From: Stratiformator vulcanicus
GTDB lineage: Bacteria; Planctomycetota; Planctomycetia; Planctomycetales; Planctomycetaceae
Assembly: GCF_007744515.1 (NCBI RefSeq)
Contig: NZ_CP036268.1
Coordinates: forward strand, 2,457,712-2,521,711
Direction: 5' to 3'
Length of the DNA: 64,000 nt
Part shown: piece by piece, positions 17,016-27,535 of the stretch
Layout of the letters: the number at the start of each line of letters is the position of its first letter
Numbering within the stretch: the first letter of the stretch is position 1
The notes under the pieces: model-generated
Seen by the model: only the letters and a program-made list of their open reading frames with translations
Databases searched by the model: none
Told to the model about the DNA's origin: nothing
Position numbers and translations under genes: made by a program

Positions 17016-17485
17016 GAACACAGAGTTTTCTGTGTGGATCGTTAAGCGAAGTGTAGTTTAGCGGCGGGTGGCGGTACTGTCCCTTGTTCATTGACAGTTT
17101 CAACCCATCGAAACCCCCGCGAAACAGCCCCGGAGTGGGCCGGTCACCATCAGGACTGCCCGCAAGGGCCGGATAACCCCGCTGCCCGATGCAATTGCCG
17201 ACTCAACTGGCATCAATGGGTGCCGGGGTGCGTGTCGCCCCCGCAGGGTGGAATTTGCTACCGCATTGCATCGCATCCACGTGGTGAGCTCAGATAGCCT
17301 GCCGGGTAAGCCGGTCGTGCCGGCAGCGAACTCGCCTCCCACTGCGGGGTCGGTATGCCTCCCAGCACCCGGCGTCAATAACTCAGCCGAGCGGTCCGTC
17401 GACTTAATTATATTGAAGACTGTCTCGCATTCCGCGTAGCTGAATCAACTGCGTCCGAATGAACCATTCTTAAACAACTGCTTGA
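17016..17485. other. Gap without a recognisable gene
   Basis: G+C returns to the genome level at about 17060, marking the right edge of the low-GC island. Open frames here have skewed, Pro/Gly/Arg-rich translations and no start signals. It may contain gene debris, but I recognise none. Confidence 0.4.
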
Positions 17486-17948
17486 TTAATCCAATGGCGG
17501 CGGCAGTCGGGTTGCGGTTCGTCGTTTTTTCTTGGTGAGCTTGCCTTTTTTCTTCCTTTTCTTGCGTGGCCGTGCAAACACTTCTGAGAGCGGCATTTCC
17601 TCGGGGTAATTCCCGGTGATTGCGAAGAAGGCGCAGGCCAATCCCACGGGCACGAAGAATATATAAAGACCGATGTTATCCATCGGCTTTGCTTCGGCGG
17701 AAGTCAGATCGCCGAATACCGCGGCAGCCGCCCCGAGGGCGATGCCGGCGGCCACGACTCGGCCAGTAATCCATCGTCCTTTCTCCACCAAGCACAATGC
17801 TGCGACGCAGGCCAAGAATCCTGAAAACGCGAAACCGCCGAGATACCCAGCCGGAATTTGATGCCCATTGACAGCGGTAATCATGCCGAGCGCCAAGGCC
17901 GTCAATGCTGCAAAAAAATCCGATGATAATCTGCGAGGGACGACTCAT
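17486..17948 (-). pseudogene. Small membrane protein gene with a +1-nt homopolymer frameshift
   Basis: The body (139 codons from an internal ATG at 17905) has four hydrophobic helices and a strongly basic C-terminus (RPRKKRKKKGKLTKKKRR). Upstream, ATG at 17948 gives MSRPSQIIIGFF, then shifts frame at a run of seven A on the plus strand (17912-17918). Removing one base fuses it smoothly into FFAALTALALGMITAVNG, which completes the first membrane helix. The natural start is therefore 17948, and the gene is either frameshifted, translated by slippage, or affected by a sequencing error. Function is unknown; it is convergent with nothing and divergent from the DUF1592 gene. Confidence 0.65.
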
Positions 17949-18154
17949 GGTGTGAACTCTTTGATCGGTTCGATATCACATATCAAGGCAGGGGTGCACC
18001 GCCCGGACGGACAATGCCCTGGGCGCTCGTCGGGTTCTACTGCGGTTGGCTGCGCTCGACCCCCTATTGTACAATGTTGACTCGGTCAAATTCGATGGCC
18101 CCGCATCGTAAGCGTGATTCGTTGCAACCGTCCGGCGAGAAAACGGGTTCGCTC

Positions 18155-20563
18155 ATGAAATATCGGCAGACGCTTCAAGGCCTGATCATTGCGTTGTTGG
18201 TACTCGACACTGTGTCGCAGACCGCGGCTTACGCGAAAGATCTACCGACGCATCAGCGGTTTATTGAAGCGCACTGTGCTGGCTGTCATGGCGAGTTTCT
18301 GGCCGAGGCCAAGCTGAATCTGGAGTCGCTGCCGATGCCGCGTGAGGCGCCGGACAAAGCTGAGTTGTGGCAACAGGTGGTCGACCGATTGACGCTCGGT
18401 GATATGCCTCCGGCCGATTCCGAGCAGCCTGCGGAAGCGGATAAATTGGCGGTGATCAAACTACTTCGCGGCGAACTGGAACACGTTCGCGAGTTACGGA
18501 AGTCCTCCGCTGAGGTGGTGCTCCGTCGGCTGAATCGCAACGAATTTAATAATGCGATGCGTGACCTCACGGGACTTGACCTGCGGCTCGGGGATCGATT
18601 CCCCGCGGACGTCGCGGTGGATGGTTTCGACAATGTGGGCGAAGCGTTGACGGTTTCGCCGTATTTGATGGAGCAGTATATCGAAACCGTCGAAGAGTGG
18701 CTCGATACGGCAATTGTGACTGAGCGTCCTGAAGCGGTCAATGTGAAATTGTACGAGTATCAAGGCGGGATGGGCGGGGTTGATCTCGAGAACTACCGAC
18801 GACCCCGCACGTTCGCCGATCTTTCACCCGACGAGCAGGAGGTCGCCCGCACGAAAAATGTCAAGGGGAATTATTTTAATGGCGGGAAGGTCAATTCGTA
18901 TATTGCAAAGTTCGAGTGGTATTACATCAACGTGCCTCACGAGGGTCGCTATCGATTCAAGGTATTAATGAGCGGACGGCGGTCGACAGCCGAGCAACCG
19001 ATGCCGCAAATCCGATTCGTCGCCGCCTCCGGGCCGATCGGCTCGTTGACTGTCGACTGCCCGGCGGGACAGTTAGGCGAGCCAAAGTGGTACGAATTCG
19101 AGGCTTGGCTTCCAGCGGGCGTTTACAATTTCCGAGGCGAGTTTCTTAATCCGGAACCGAACGAAGTTCGGGGTCGTCGTAAGAAGAACATCGACGAGTA
19201 TGTACCAACTTTCTTCCGTGTGCACTGGGTCGATATTCGCGGACCGCTCTACGGGTCGTGGCCGCCTGAGTTCACGCAGAGACTTCTTCCGCCGGAATTA
19301 ATTGACGTTCGCGATGAGCAGGCTTCCGCCAGAAGAGTGCTTCAGCGAATGATGCGGAAAGCGTGGCGGCGACCGATTAAATCAAATGAAGTCGAAGCGA
19401 TGCTGAAACTGTTCGACGCCGAACGCCCGCACGTCGATTCGTTCGAGCAAGCAATACAGCCACCACTGACCGCCATTCTGTCCTCGCCGCACTTTCTTTA
19501 TTTGGTGGAACCGCAAAAGTCGGAATCCTCGAAGCGGCTCAACGACTTCGAATTGGCGTCAAGACTGTCGTTCTTTATTTGGGGCAGCCTGCCGGACGAT
19601 AAACTTCTATCTTTGGCTGAGAAGGGCAAACTCGGCGACGAAACAACGCTGTCGTCACAACTCGAGCGAATGCTGGCGAGTCCGAAAGCCGACGCGTTTC
19701 TCGTGAATTTCGTAGGCCAATGGCTGAAACTCCGGGATCTCGGTTCGATCTCACCCGATCGGCGTCGGTTTCCCACTTATAATCCGTGGCTTGAGGAAAG
19801 CATGCGAACTGAGACGCGGGAGTTTGTGCGAGAGTTGATCAATCAGGATTTGAGCGTTCTCAATCTAATTGATTCCGATTTCACAATTCTTAACGACGAA
19901 CTCGCCCGCCACTACGGGATTGAAGGCGTTGAAGGCGGTCAGTTCCGGCGAGTCCGACTGGACGACGACAGCCTCCGCGGCGGGGTACTGACCCAGGCGA
20001 GCATTCTGACGTTGACCGCTGACGGAAAAGAGACCTCGCCCATCCACCGCGGCAAGTGGATTCTCGACTGTTTTCTCGGCACTCCGCTGCCTCCGCCGCC
20101 ACCTTATGTTCCTGAACTGGAAGAGGCGGAGAAAAATTCATCGAGAGAATTAAAAACGATTCGACAGAAGCTCGCCGCACATCGCGAGGCCGCCGCTTGC
20201 GCGGGCTGCCATTCCAAGATGGACCCGCTTGGCTTCGCACTCGAACCCTTCGATCCGGTGGGCGTTTTTCGTGAATATAAAGATGCCAAGGCGAAGTCTT
20301 CGACGGAGGCGTTCGGCGAACTCCCGAACGGTGTCGAATTCAATGGTCCGCAGGAATTCAAGGAAGTACTATTAACGCAGCGTAGCGAAGTGTTCCTCCG
20401 CGGGCTGACCACCAAATTACTGACGTATGCACTCGGCCGACAGGTTGGATTTTCCGACCGGGGCGAGGTCGACGCGATTGTCAAACGAGTTAAGTCGGAC
20501 GATTATCGGATGCGGACGCTGCTTATAGAGGTCGTCACGAGCGACGCCTTTCGGTCTTTTTAA
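18155..20563 (+). CDS. DUF1592-type planctomycete cytochrome protein (PSCyt/PSD family)
   Basis: Exported protein with two putative haem sites. From the ATG at 18155 it has a signal peptide (MKYRQTLQGLIIALLVLDTV), a cytochrome-like CAGCH (C41, C44, H45), DUF1587/PSD3 (FPADVAVDGFDNVGEALTVS), a carbohydrate-binding-like middle, DUF1595/PSD5 (RRPIKSNEVEAMLKLFDAER), DUF1592/PSD4 (FELASRLSFFIWGSLPDDKL), DUF1588/PSCyt3 with a second CAGCHSKMDPLGF site, and C-terminal DUF1585/PSD2. An upstream ATG at 18014 is possible but would bury the signal peptide. It is followed by a DUF1552 gene, the standard pairing in Planctomycetes. The substrate is unknown; a role in extracytoplasmic redox or polysaccharide metabolism is proposed for the family. 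Confidence 0.88.
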   Translation: MKYRQTLQGLIIALLVLDTVSQTAAYAKDLPTHQRFIEAHCAGCHGEFLAEAKLNLESLPMPREAPDKAELWQQVVDRLTLGDMPPADSEQPAEADKLAVIKLLRGELEHVRELRKSSAEVVLRRLNRNEFNNAMRDLTGLDLRLGDRFPADVAVDGFDNVGEALTVSPYLMEQYIETVEEWLDTAIVTERPEAVNVKLYEYQGGMGGVDLENYRRPRTFADLSPDEQEVARTKNVKGNYFNGGKVNSYIAKFEWYYINVPHEGRYRFKVLMSGRRSTAEQPMPQIRFVAASGPIGSLTVDCPAGQLGEPKWYEFEAWLPAGVYNFRGEFLNPEPNEVRGRRKKNIDEYVPTFFRVHWVDIRGPLYGSWPPEFTQRLLPPELIDVRDEQASARRVLQRMMRKAWRRPIKSNEVEAMLKLFDAERPHVDSFEQAIQPPLTAILSSPHFLYLVEPQKSESSKRLNDFELASRLSFFIWGSLPDDKLLSLAEKGKLGDETTLSSQLERMLASPKADAFLVNFVGQWLKLRDLGSISPDRRRFPTYNPWLEESMRTETREFVRELINQDLSVLNLIDSDFTILNDELARHYGIEGVEGGQFRRVRLDDDSLRGGVLTQASILTLTADGKETSPIHRGKWILDCFLGTPLPPPPPYVPELEEAEKNSSRELKTIRQKLAAHREAAACAGCHSKMDPLGFALEPFDPVGVFREYKDAKAKSSTEAFGELPNGVEFNGPQEFKEVLLTQRSEVFLRGLTTKLLTYALGRQVGFSDRGEVDAIVKRVKSDDYRMRTLLIEVVTSDAFRSF

Positions 20564-20583
20564 TCCTCAATCTACATGGCACC

Positions 20584-21876
20584 ATGCCGAATCGTCTTGA
20601 CCGACGAACGTTCTTAAAGGGCACCGGTGTCAGCCTCGCGCTGCCGATGCTCGACGCGATGCGACCGGCTGTGGCTTCGACCGGCAAATCGGAGACGCCG
20701 AAGCGGTTCGCGGCCTTCTACGTGCCGAATGGCGTCAACTGGGACTACTACACGCCGGAAGGTGACGGGAGTGATTGGGGACTTCCCCAATCGCTCAAGG
20801 GGCTGAAGCCTCTGAAACAACATGTCAGCTTCCTGTCCGGACTTTCGCATCCTTCGCTCGGCACGCCGCACTTCGGCTGCGACAACTGGTTGACCGGGGC
20901 CGATTTCCATATCTCTAATTATCAGAACTCAATCTCGATCGATCAGCGACTCGCTGAGGCATTTGGTGACCAAACCCGATACCCGTCGTTGGAATTGACC
21001 GGGGATCACGCCGACAGCTTGCGATATGGATTCATGACGACATTGGCATGGTCGCGTGCCGGAAAACCAATTTTGGGGGAGAACAATCCTCGTCGTGTCT
21101 TTGAGAGATTGTTCGTCGACGAAGGCGCCAGTGACTTCGAAAGGAAATTGTTGCGCCTTAAGCGACACCGGAGCATCCTTGACGAACTCATTGAGCAAAG
21201 CCGTGCGCTTTCTAATCGACTCGGTCCGGCCGATCGGGCGAAGCTGGAAGAGTACTTCACCTCGGTTCGCGAGGTTGAGCGCCGAATTCAGCGGGCCGAA
21301 CAGTGGGCACATGTGCCGAAAGCAAAGCTCGATGCGGAGGGTCTCGACCTTAACGTGAACCCGGACACCAGGCTCGATTCTTACGTCCGCACAATGATGG
21401 ACCTGCTGGTCCTCTCGTTTCAGACCGACACCACCCGCATAGGCACTTATGTCATCGCGCGAGAAGGCGGCGGGACCGGTTCTGCGAATTATAAAGCGAT
21501 CGGCGTAACGGACGATCATCACAAACTTTCGCACCAGAATAAGAATCCTGAGTCTCGCGAAAAACTACGTTTGATCGACACTTTCCACGTCGATCAATTG
21601 AGCTATTTTCTTTCGAGACTGAGCGAAATCGACGAGGGCGATGGTTCACTGCTCGATAACTCCGCGGTGTTATTTGGCAGCGGCCTCAGTGTCGGCTGGA
21701 GCCACAATCACAAGGACCTTCCGATTCTCTTGGCAGGCGGTTTATCGCCTCTCAAGCAGGGGCATCATTACAATCTGCTCGGCAAGAGGATCCCTCTGTC
21801 GAATTTATTCGTCTCACTGCTTAATAAATATGACGTTGAAGTCGAGCGGTTCGGGACGAGCACGGGCAACTTGTAG
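20584..21876 (+). CDS. DUF1552 protein, Tat-exported
   Basis: A 430-residue exported protein whose N-terminus has a twin-arginine motif (LDRRTFLKGTGVSLALPMLD), followed by the DUF1552 body (RFAAFYVPNGVNW near 40, FLSGLSHP, and near the end AVLFGSGLSVGWSHNHKDLP). It begins 20 bases after the DUF1592 gene, so the two are co-transcribed. These pairs are very common in Planctomycetes genomes, but their biochemical role is unsettled. Tat export implies it folds, possibly with a cofactor, before crossing the membrane. Confidence 0.9.
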   Translation: MPNRLDRRTFLKGTGVSLALPMLDAMRPAVASTGKSETPKRFAAFYVPNGVNWDYYTPEGDGSDWGLPQSLKGLKPLKQHVSFLSGLSHPSLGTPHFGCDNWLTGADFHISNYQNSISIDQRLAEAFGDQTRYPSLELTGDHADSLRYGFMTTLAWSRAGKPILGENNPRRVFERLFVDEGASDFERKLLRLKRHRSILDELIEQSRALSNRLGPADRAKLEEYFTSVREVERRIQRAEQWAHVPKAKLDAEGLDLNVNPDTRLDSYVRTMMDLLVLSFQTDTTRIGTYVIAREGGGTGSANYKAIGVTDDHHKLSHQNKNPESREKLRLIDTFHVDQLSYFLSRLSEIDEGDGSLLDNSAVLFGSGLSVGWSHNHKDLPILLAGGLSPLKQGHHYNLLGKRIPLSNLFVSLLNKYDVEVERFGTSTGNL

Positions 21877-22008
21877 CCGGGTTTATTGGGGTGTTCTCTC
21901 GCCGCACTTCACAGATCGCGAAGCGACAAGAGATTGCAGAGGGGCCTTCGCCGTAAGAAGCCCGCTGGAAATTTACCCTGGCGCCACGATCTCTTGCCGC
22001 TGCGTCGC

Positions 22009-22027
22009 CCGGACGTAGGGCGTCCGG
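22009..22027. repeat. Short palindrome downstream of DUF1552 gene
   Basis: CCGGACG-TAGGG-CGTCCGG forms a 7-bp GC hairpin. There is no T tract. It may aid termination. Confidence 0.35.
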
Positions 22028-22081
22028 AGTGCCCGTGTGTTGTACTCAAATGAGTCTTGCCGTTGATTAAAGGTCGCAGCG

Positions 22082-22489
22082 ATGCCAATCGAAGTACCAC
22101 TCGGTAAGAAAGACCTTCCCGGCGAGAGTAAGCTCTCAATTCAGGATGCGCTTTATTGGTACTTGAACGATGATCTCCGCGAATTTTCCGAAGAGACTGG
22201 GATCAGCATCACGCTTAATAAAGCAGCGGTCGTGGAAGCGGAGTTCCTCCTTGAATTCTTTCTGCTGCTGGAATCGGCGGAAGAACGAGTTCGAGTATCA
22301 GCAGAAGAAACGATTCATGAAGTTGGGCTCACCATTGAAGAGGGCCAGATTATGTCTTTTGAGATGTCACGGGCCGAAGCACTTGAATGCATTCAAAGGT
22401 TGATGGCTTTTGTGAATGATGCCTTTAACGACGATCAAATCCTCCATTTCCGCGGCGTACGCTCGGCGGGTGACGGAGTTCTTCCTTAG
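22082..22489 (+). CDS. Hypothetical acidic protein
   Basis: A 135-residue soluble protein, acidic and helical (LLEFFLLLESAEERVRVSAE), with an N-terminal segment LSIQDALYWYLNDDLREFSE. No signal peptide or known motif is visible. Codon use looks like its neighbours. It stands alone, with 205 bases upstream and 303 downstream. Function is unknown. Confidence 0.65.
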   Translation: MPIEVPLGKKDLPGESKLSIQDALYWYLNDDLREFSEETGISITLNKAAVVEAEFLLEFFLLLESAEERVRVSAEETIHEVGLTIEEGQIMSFEMSRAEALECIQRLMAFVNDAFNDDQILHFRGVRSAGDGVLP

Positions 22490-22792
22490 CATTAACAGTA
22501 AAAAATATCCAAAAACCAAGGGACAACCTCGCCATCTTCTCCAATAGCTCCCGCTCCCAACGTATCAACTCGGGGGTCTCGAAGCGCGGCTTGCGACTGG
22601 ACCGGGTTGGGGATTTGGGGAAGTCGGTCTGGGCTCCTCTATGCTTTCCGGTCGCGGGTACCGGTATTTGGGTCAATATTCCTCGGATGACGTTCAAGAA
22701 CAGACTCGCCAGCTGAAAGTTCCAGCGATACACTTGGAGCTATCTTCTAAATGGTTCGGGTCGCCATTTGTTTTCTTAATCAGGAATGAGTT
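22490..22792. other. Gap without a recognisable gene
   Basis: No RNA gene, strong hairpin or believable reading frame seen. Confidence 0.4.
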
Positions 22793-23164
22793 ATGGAACT
22801 GGGCACATTTTCCATCAGCTTGACGGTGAAAGACCTTAAAGCGTCGCGAGCCTTCTATGAGAAGTTCGGCTTCACCGTGTTCGGTGGCGACGCCTCGCAA
22901 AACTGGCTGATCCTAAAGAATGACGAGACGACAATTGGGCTGTTTCACGGCATGTTCGAGAGCAACATGCTGACCTTCAATCCGGGATGGGACAGCGATG
23001 CCAACCCACTCTCTTCCTTTACCGATGTCCGCGAGTTGCAAAAACAATTGAAGGCGCAAGACGTTGTGTTATCTGCCGAAGCGGACGAATCGACAACCGG
23101 TCCCGCCAGCTTCGTCGCCATCGATCCCGACGGAAACCCGATCTTGGTCGATCAACACGTTTGA
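22793..23164 (+). CDS. VOC-family (glyoxalase/bleomycin-resistance fold) protein
   Basis: A 123-residue single-domain vicinal-oxygen-chelate protein. It has the opening beta strand [20 protein letters not shown], the FGFTVFGG turn, and the closing strand [17 protein letters not shown], whose DPDGN turn is typical. VOC proteins are dimeric metalloenzymes or binding proteins. The usual metal ligands are only partly evident, and the sequence does not let me choose a substrate. It is monocistronic. Confidence 0.82.
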   Translation: MELGTFSISLTVKDLKASRAFYEKFGFTVFGGDASQNWLILKNDETTIGLFHGMFESNMLTFNPGWDSDANPLSSFTDVRELQKQLKAQDVVLSAEADESTTGPASFVAIDPDGNPILVDQHV

Positions 23165-23812
23165 GCGCAGATACCCGTATACGCGCCGCCCACGCAGGGG
23201 TGGGATGGCTGTCGTATTGAATCTGTCCACTCTTCTATTTTGAGAAGCCCGTAGGCAGGTCGGCTTTTTGATTGAGTGCATAGCGCCCCGATGCGGGACT
23301 GACTTGCTCCTCAGCACTCACTGCCCACTCCCTCAAAGTTAGAAACGGCTCTCCGATGAAGCATGGAGATCGGCTTACGAGTGAGGCTTCAGATGGGCTG
23401 AGGGCGAATCGCATGCGTGGAGTCTACTGCAAATGAGAGCGCGTCTTCGAGGAACTTGCCGGTTGGATGGCGTGTAACACTTAAAGGTTGACTGATCCGA
23501 TCGCGACTACCGTTGGTGACATCGTCGTTGTATTTGTTCGGCCGGCGAGCTAGCCTGCCCCAAGCTCCCGCCGGACTCTCGATCGAGTCCAATCCCCACG
23601 ATCACTCGCCTGATTTTCGCTCCCGCAGCATGAATTCCGTTCGAGTCGCACCAAAGCCGGTCCATTTTCTTGACCTCGCTTCAAAATCCGGGCCAATTTC
23701 AGCAATGCAATCTAAGTTTGCAGGGCTATCTCGGGGTCGGGCTCCAGTCGCTAGCGGCTGATTCGCAGCTCACCGCGGCATGACATCAATATCCATTTAA
23801 GTATTTATCAGA
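23165..23812. other. 648-bp gap without a recognisable gene
   Basis: Short open frames on both strands have no start signal or protein-like composition. The region upstream of the SulP gene presumably holds its promoter, but no clear element was identified. Confidence 0.4.
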
Positions 23813-25561
23813 ATGCTCGATTTCTTCCGTCCTGATCAGGGCAACGCCAAGAATGATATTCTCTCCGGCCTGACCGTCGCGCTCGCGCTGGTTCCGGAAG
23901 CGGTCGCCTTCGCATTTGTGGCGGGGGTCTCGCCGCAGATCGGGCTCTATTCAGCCTTCTTTCTTTGCTTGATCACGGCCGTTCTAGGGGGGCGACCGGG
24001 TATGATCTCGGGAGCAACCGGTGCGATGGCGGTCGTGGTGGTCTCGCTCGTGGCGCAGCACGGCATCGAATACATGTTCCCGGCGGTCATCCTGTGCGGA
24101 GTCATTCAGGTCGTCGTGGGCTATGCCCGCCTCGGGATGCTGATTCGCATGGTGCCGCACCCGGTGATGTTGGGCTTCGTCAATGGTTTGGCGATCGTGA
24201 TTCTGCTCGCGCAATTCGGGAGCTTTAAGACTGTCAACGATCTGGGACAGCTCGTCTTTCTGACCGGGCCGTCTCTCGGGGTGATGGTCGCACTGGTGCT
24301 GCTCACGATGGCGATCATCTGGCTGTTGCCGAAATTAACACGCGCGGTGCCGGCATCGCTGGTTGCGATCCTGACGGTGACGTTAATTTCGCTCGGTCTT
24401 AATTCCATCGCCAGCCCGGAATCGGCGGGGCTGAACCAGAAGCGACTGGTCATGACGGTGGGCGACATGTTGCTCACCAACGCTAAGGTGAAGGCGGTCA
24501 GCGAGGTTCATAACAGCAGTACCAATGTGATCGGTACGGCGGTTCGCGCTCATAGCGGCCACGGTGACGCCGTATCGGCGGAGCCAGTTTCAAAGGAACT
24601 GGCGACCTCCGCGATGGCGGCGGTTGATGAATCGGCGGGAAGTATCGGTGGCGGATTGCCGAGGCCGTTTTTCCTCGAATATTTCTTGCCGCCACTGAGC
24701 TTCGCGACCTTGTGGATCATCCTTCCCTATTCGGTCATCCTCGCCGCCGTCGGTTTAATCGAGTCCTTAATGACTCTGACCTTAATTGATGAGATGACGG
24801 AGACGCGGGGACGCGGAAATCGCGAGTGCATTGGTCAAGGGGTTGCGAACGTCGTTTGCGGTTTCTTCGGCGGAATGGGCGGCTGCGCTATGATCGGCCA
24901 ATCACTGATTAATGTGAATTCCGGCGGCCGCGGTCGACTTTCGGGCGTGACGGCGGCGGTCTGTCTGCTGGCGTTCGTCTTATTTCTCGCCCCATGGATT
25001 GAAATGGTGCCGATGGCAGCGCTCGTGGGCGTCATGTTTATGGTCGTCATCGGCACATTCGAGTGGGCATCGCTGCGGATGCTGCGGAAGGTGCCGACCA
25101 GTGACTTCCTGGTGATGGTGCTCGTCGCCGGATATACGGTAATCCAACACGATTTAGCGACCGCCGTTGTGCTGGGAGTCATCGTCTCGGCCCTCAGCTT
25201 TGCGTGGCAACATGCGACCCATATTGGTGTCGACATTAAATTGAATGAATTCGGCAGCAAGATTTACCAGCTTCACGGCCCACTCTTCTTTGCGTCGGTC
25301 AGTTCTCTTAAGGAAATGTTTGACGTTGCCAACGATCCCGATGATGTGGTCATCGATTTTTATTACACGCGTGTGTATGACCAATCGGGGCTGGAAGCGA
25401 TTAATTCTCTGGCCGAGCGTTATGAGAAGGCCGGCAAACGTTTGCACCTGACTCATCTCAGCCCGGAGTGTCGCCAACTTCTCGGGCGGGCAGGGGATCT
25501 CGTCGATGTCAATCTTTCCGAAGATCCCCAGTATCATCTGGCGACCGATCGCTTGGGTTAG
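23813..25561 (+). CDS. SulP-family anion transporter with STAS domain
   Basis: Integral membrane transporter of 582 residues for sulfate, bicarbonate or a related anion. The N-terminal SulP signature ([20 protein letters not shown]) is followed by [30 protein letters not shown] and about eleven helices. The cytoplasmic STAS domain spans about residues 475-575 ([40 protein letters not shown]). A polar 58-residue segment (about 225-282), rich in Ser, Ala and His, interrupts the membrane domain and is absent from most relatives I know. SulP proteins of this type include bicarbonate transporters, but the substrate cannot be read from sequence. A small membrane protein gene follows. Confidence 0.9.
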   Translation: MLDFFRPDQGNAKNDILSGLTVALALVPEAVAFAFVAGVSPQIGLYSAFFLCLITAVLGGRPGMISGATGAMAVVVVSLVAQHGIEYMFPAVILCGVIQVVVGYARLGMLIRMVPHPVMLGFVNGLAIVILLAQFGSFKTVNDLGQLVFLTGPSLGVMVALVLLTMAIIWLLPKLTRAVPASLVAILTVTLISLGLNSIASPESAGLNQKRLVMTVGDMLLTNAKVKAVSEVHNSSTNVIGTAVRAHSGHGDAVSAEPVSKELATSAMAAVDESAGSIGGGLPRPFFLEYFLPPLSFATLWIILPYSVILAAVGLIESLMTLTLIDEMTETRGRGNRECIGQGVANVVCGFFGGMGGCAMIGQSLINVNSGGRGRLSGVTAAVCLLAFVLFLAPWIEMVPMAALVGVMFMVVIGTFEWASLRMLRKVPTSDFLVMVLVAGYTVIQHDLATAVVLGVIVSALSFAWQHATHIGVDIKLNEFGSKIYQLHGPLFFASVSSLKEMFDVANDPDDVVIDFYYTRVYDQSGLEAINSLAERYEKAGKRLHLTHLSPECRQLLGRAGDLVDVNLSEDPQYHLATDRLG

Positions 25562-25681
25562 ACGGCGGATCACTCGCGGGTGTATCCTCTCTGTCGGGCC
25601 CCATTGGGCTATCGTTGAGAGGGAGGGGCCGACTGACCTGCGCGGATTGATATGGATCGAGAGGCCGGTTGAGAATCTCCG

Positions 25682-25951
25682 ATGGACTGGAACACCTTTT
25701 GGCGAACGGCTCAAGCGGCGCTGCTGATTTTCTGCGGACTACTGTTTTTCATCGGTCCGTTCTTTGTGAAGTCAAAACAGCCTCGGCCCGACGTGGAGCG
25801 GACAGAACTGCCACAAGAGCACGGGGCTGAGCGAACGCCGGTCAACTACGGCCGACTCGTCTTTGAGATTTTCCAGATTGTGCTGGTGGCCGTGCTGATG
25901 CTCGGCTTGATCGGCCTGGGTATCATGATCCTGATTGATGTCTATGCGTGA
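25682..25951 (+). CDS. Small two-helix membrane protein
   Basis: An 89-residue protein with two hydrophobic helices (about 9-29 and 62-87) separated by a polar, Pro/Glu-rich loop (KSKQPRPDVERTELPQEHGA). No family recognised. It lies 120 bases after the SulP gene on the same strand and may be co-transcribed. Confidence 0.6.
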   Translation: MDWNTFWRTAQAALLIFCGLLFFIGPFFVKSKQPRPDVERTELPQEHGAERTPVNYGRLVFEIFQIVLVAVLMLGLIGLGIMILIDVYA

Positions 25952-26044
25952 GGCGATGAATTGTGCATTCTGATTCGGCGATTGGTCGGTGAATAGAGTT
26001 TATCCTCTTGATCCATCGTTCAATGAAATTTGAAAGCATGAATC

Positions 26045-26764
26045 ATGCCGAGGTGGCAGCAACGGTGGGTGCGGATTTGTTACCTTGTCATCGTCCCGAC
26101 GTGGCTTGGTTTCTTCGTGCTTGCCGTCTCAGCTGGAATCGCCTTCCCAATTAAGGTCCAACAGGCGCTACCTGCGTTCTCGTTTGTGTTCAGTGTTCCC
26201 TTGCTGATCGGATCGTATGGCACAATCAGGTTTTTGATTCGCGACCTGTTTTTACGGCCGTTCAATGATCGATCGCGACGTTCGCTTTGGATTGCGGGAG
26301 TTTTTCTAATATGGCCCGGCTGGGTTTATTTTCGCCGCTACGGCGTTCAATTCCGCGTTGCCGATTCCGTGCCTGTGGACGCCCGCGTTAATGAGCAGTC
26401 GCTCGGCTTTCTGCCGTGGCAACATGTCGCCTTTTGGGTCTTCCATTTTGCGGCTGCGACGATAATTCTCGCAGACGTACTGTTGCCTAAGCCGGGGCTT
26501 GCTGGAGTCTTGCTTGGTCTACCGGAGCCGTTGTTCTTCGCTCCGTCCCTCATTTGGGGGGCGTGCTGTGTCGGCTATATTGCCGCCGTGTTTTGTGATC
26601 TCTACGTCCGCCCATTTCGAAAACCATGGCACCGGGAGGCTTGGTCGATCGGTGTCGTGTGCGTGTTCGGGCTGTCGTTCGTGTATTATTTGCTTTACGC
26701 GTTTCCCTACGTGTCGGGGGACGAGCGCCGGTTGCGGAATGACGCGTCAGAGCCGAAAGTGTGA
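26045..26764 (+). CDS. Hypothetical multipass membrane protein
   Basis: A 239-residue protein with about six hydrophobic segments, starting with RICYLVIVPTWLGFFVLAVS and ending with GVVCVFGLSFVYYLLYAFPY. No motif recognised. It belongs to a run of six small, mostly membrane, plus-strand genes between 25.7 and 29.2 kb. Confidence 0.6.
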   Translation: MPRWQQRWVRICYLVIVPTWLGFFVLAVSAGIAFPIKVQQALPAFSFVFSVPLLIGSYGTIRFLIRDLFLRPFNDRSRRSLWIAGVFLIWPGWVYFRRYGVQFRVADSVPVDARVNEQSLGFLPWQHVAFWVFHFAAATIILADVLLPKPGLAGVLLGLPEPLFFAPSLIWGACCVGYIAAVFCDLYVRPFRKPWHREAWSIGVVCVFGLSFVYYLLYAFPYVSGDERRLRNDASEPKV

Positions 26765-26812
26765 CAGGCGACGGAAATCGCAGAACAATTTCATTTTGAA
26801 GATAACAATTTG

Positions 26813-27535
26813 ATGCGGCGAAATGTGGCGGAAAATCGACAGGAGTTATTTGACTCAGCACAGGTCGCGATGTGTTTTCTGTTCGCCGGAGCCATGTTGT
26901 TCTGTGCTTTCGAACTGGTTCATTTAATAAGCCGTCTCGCAGAGCCGGTGACGGCTTTCTCTGCGATGACTTACGTGTCGATCGGGTTTTGGCAGCATTC
27001 GGCTATCGTATTTGCGGGCCTTTTAATGGTCTGTCTTCCATGGAATCGCCGGGGCGGTCTCTTTCATTCGTTCCGGGTGTTGACTGCTTTGATTGCAGTC
27101 GCCGTGGGTGTTTTAGGGGGCCCGCTATTCGTCAGTCGTGAAGTATCGTTCGACCGGGCGTTCGCCCGGCACGTGGAGGAACTTAATCAGATTGCGTCCA
27201 CTATCGAAGAGGAAACAACCGCTGATCGCGAACCGATACCTGTCGACCGCCGCATCGGACCATTTACGATTCACAGAGGGTTTACGGCCAACGGGCTCGT
27301 GGTCTTGGAAGCGACGAATAACACAATGCCACTGGTTAATGATGAGGGGGAATTGCTCGGTGAGTACGCCGAGTTCGGGTTTGTTCGTGTGCGAACCGCA
27401 TCAGATGCAGAGCAGTTCGACATGTCTTTGCTTGGACTCGATGGCTTGGAAAACCAGACGATCGGTCGAGTTGCTTGCGGTCGATGGTACGTCTATTACT
27501 CGAGATATTGGTATCACAAGGAAGGTTGGAGCTAG
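26813..27535 (+). CDS. Hypothetical membrane-anchored protein
   Basis: About 240 residues. Three N-terminal helices (around 17-41, 51-72 and 85-107) precede a C-terminal extracytoplasmic domain of some 125 residues with a predicted beta-rich pattern (GPFTIHRGFTANGLVVLEAT) ending in GRWYVYYSRYWYHKEGW. The ATG at 26813 is preferred over the adjacent TTG. Function unknown. Confidence 0.6.
   Translation: MRRNVAENRQELFDSAQVAMCFLFAGAMLFCAFELVHLISRLAEPVTAFSAMTYVSIGFWQHSAIVFAGLLMVCLPWNRRGGLFHSFRVLTALIAVAVGVLGGPLFVSREVSFDRAFARHVEELNQIASTIEEETTADREPIPVDRRIGPFTIHRGFTANGLVVLEATNNTMPLVNDEGELLGEYAEFGFVRVRTASDAEQFDMSLLGLDGLENQTIGRVACGRWYVYYSRYWYHKEGWS

Noticed and set aside
17100-17378. Minus-strand frame of 92 codons in the 17.0-17.5 kb gap
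   Set aside because: Skewed Gly/Arg/Thr composition, no Shine-Dalgarno, no recognisable motif.
23389-23592. Short minus-strand frame in the gap before the SulP gene
   Set aside because: Too short and without motif or start signal.
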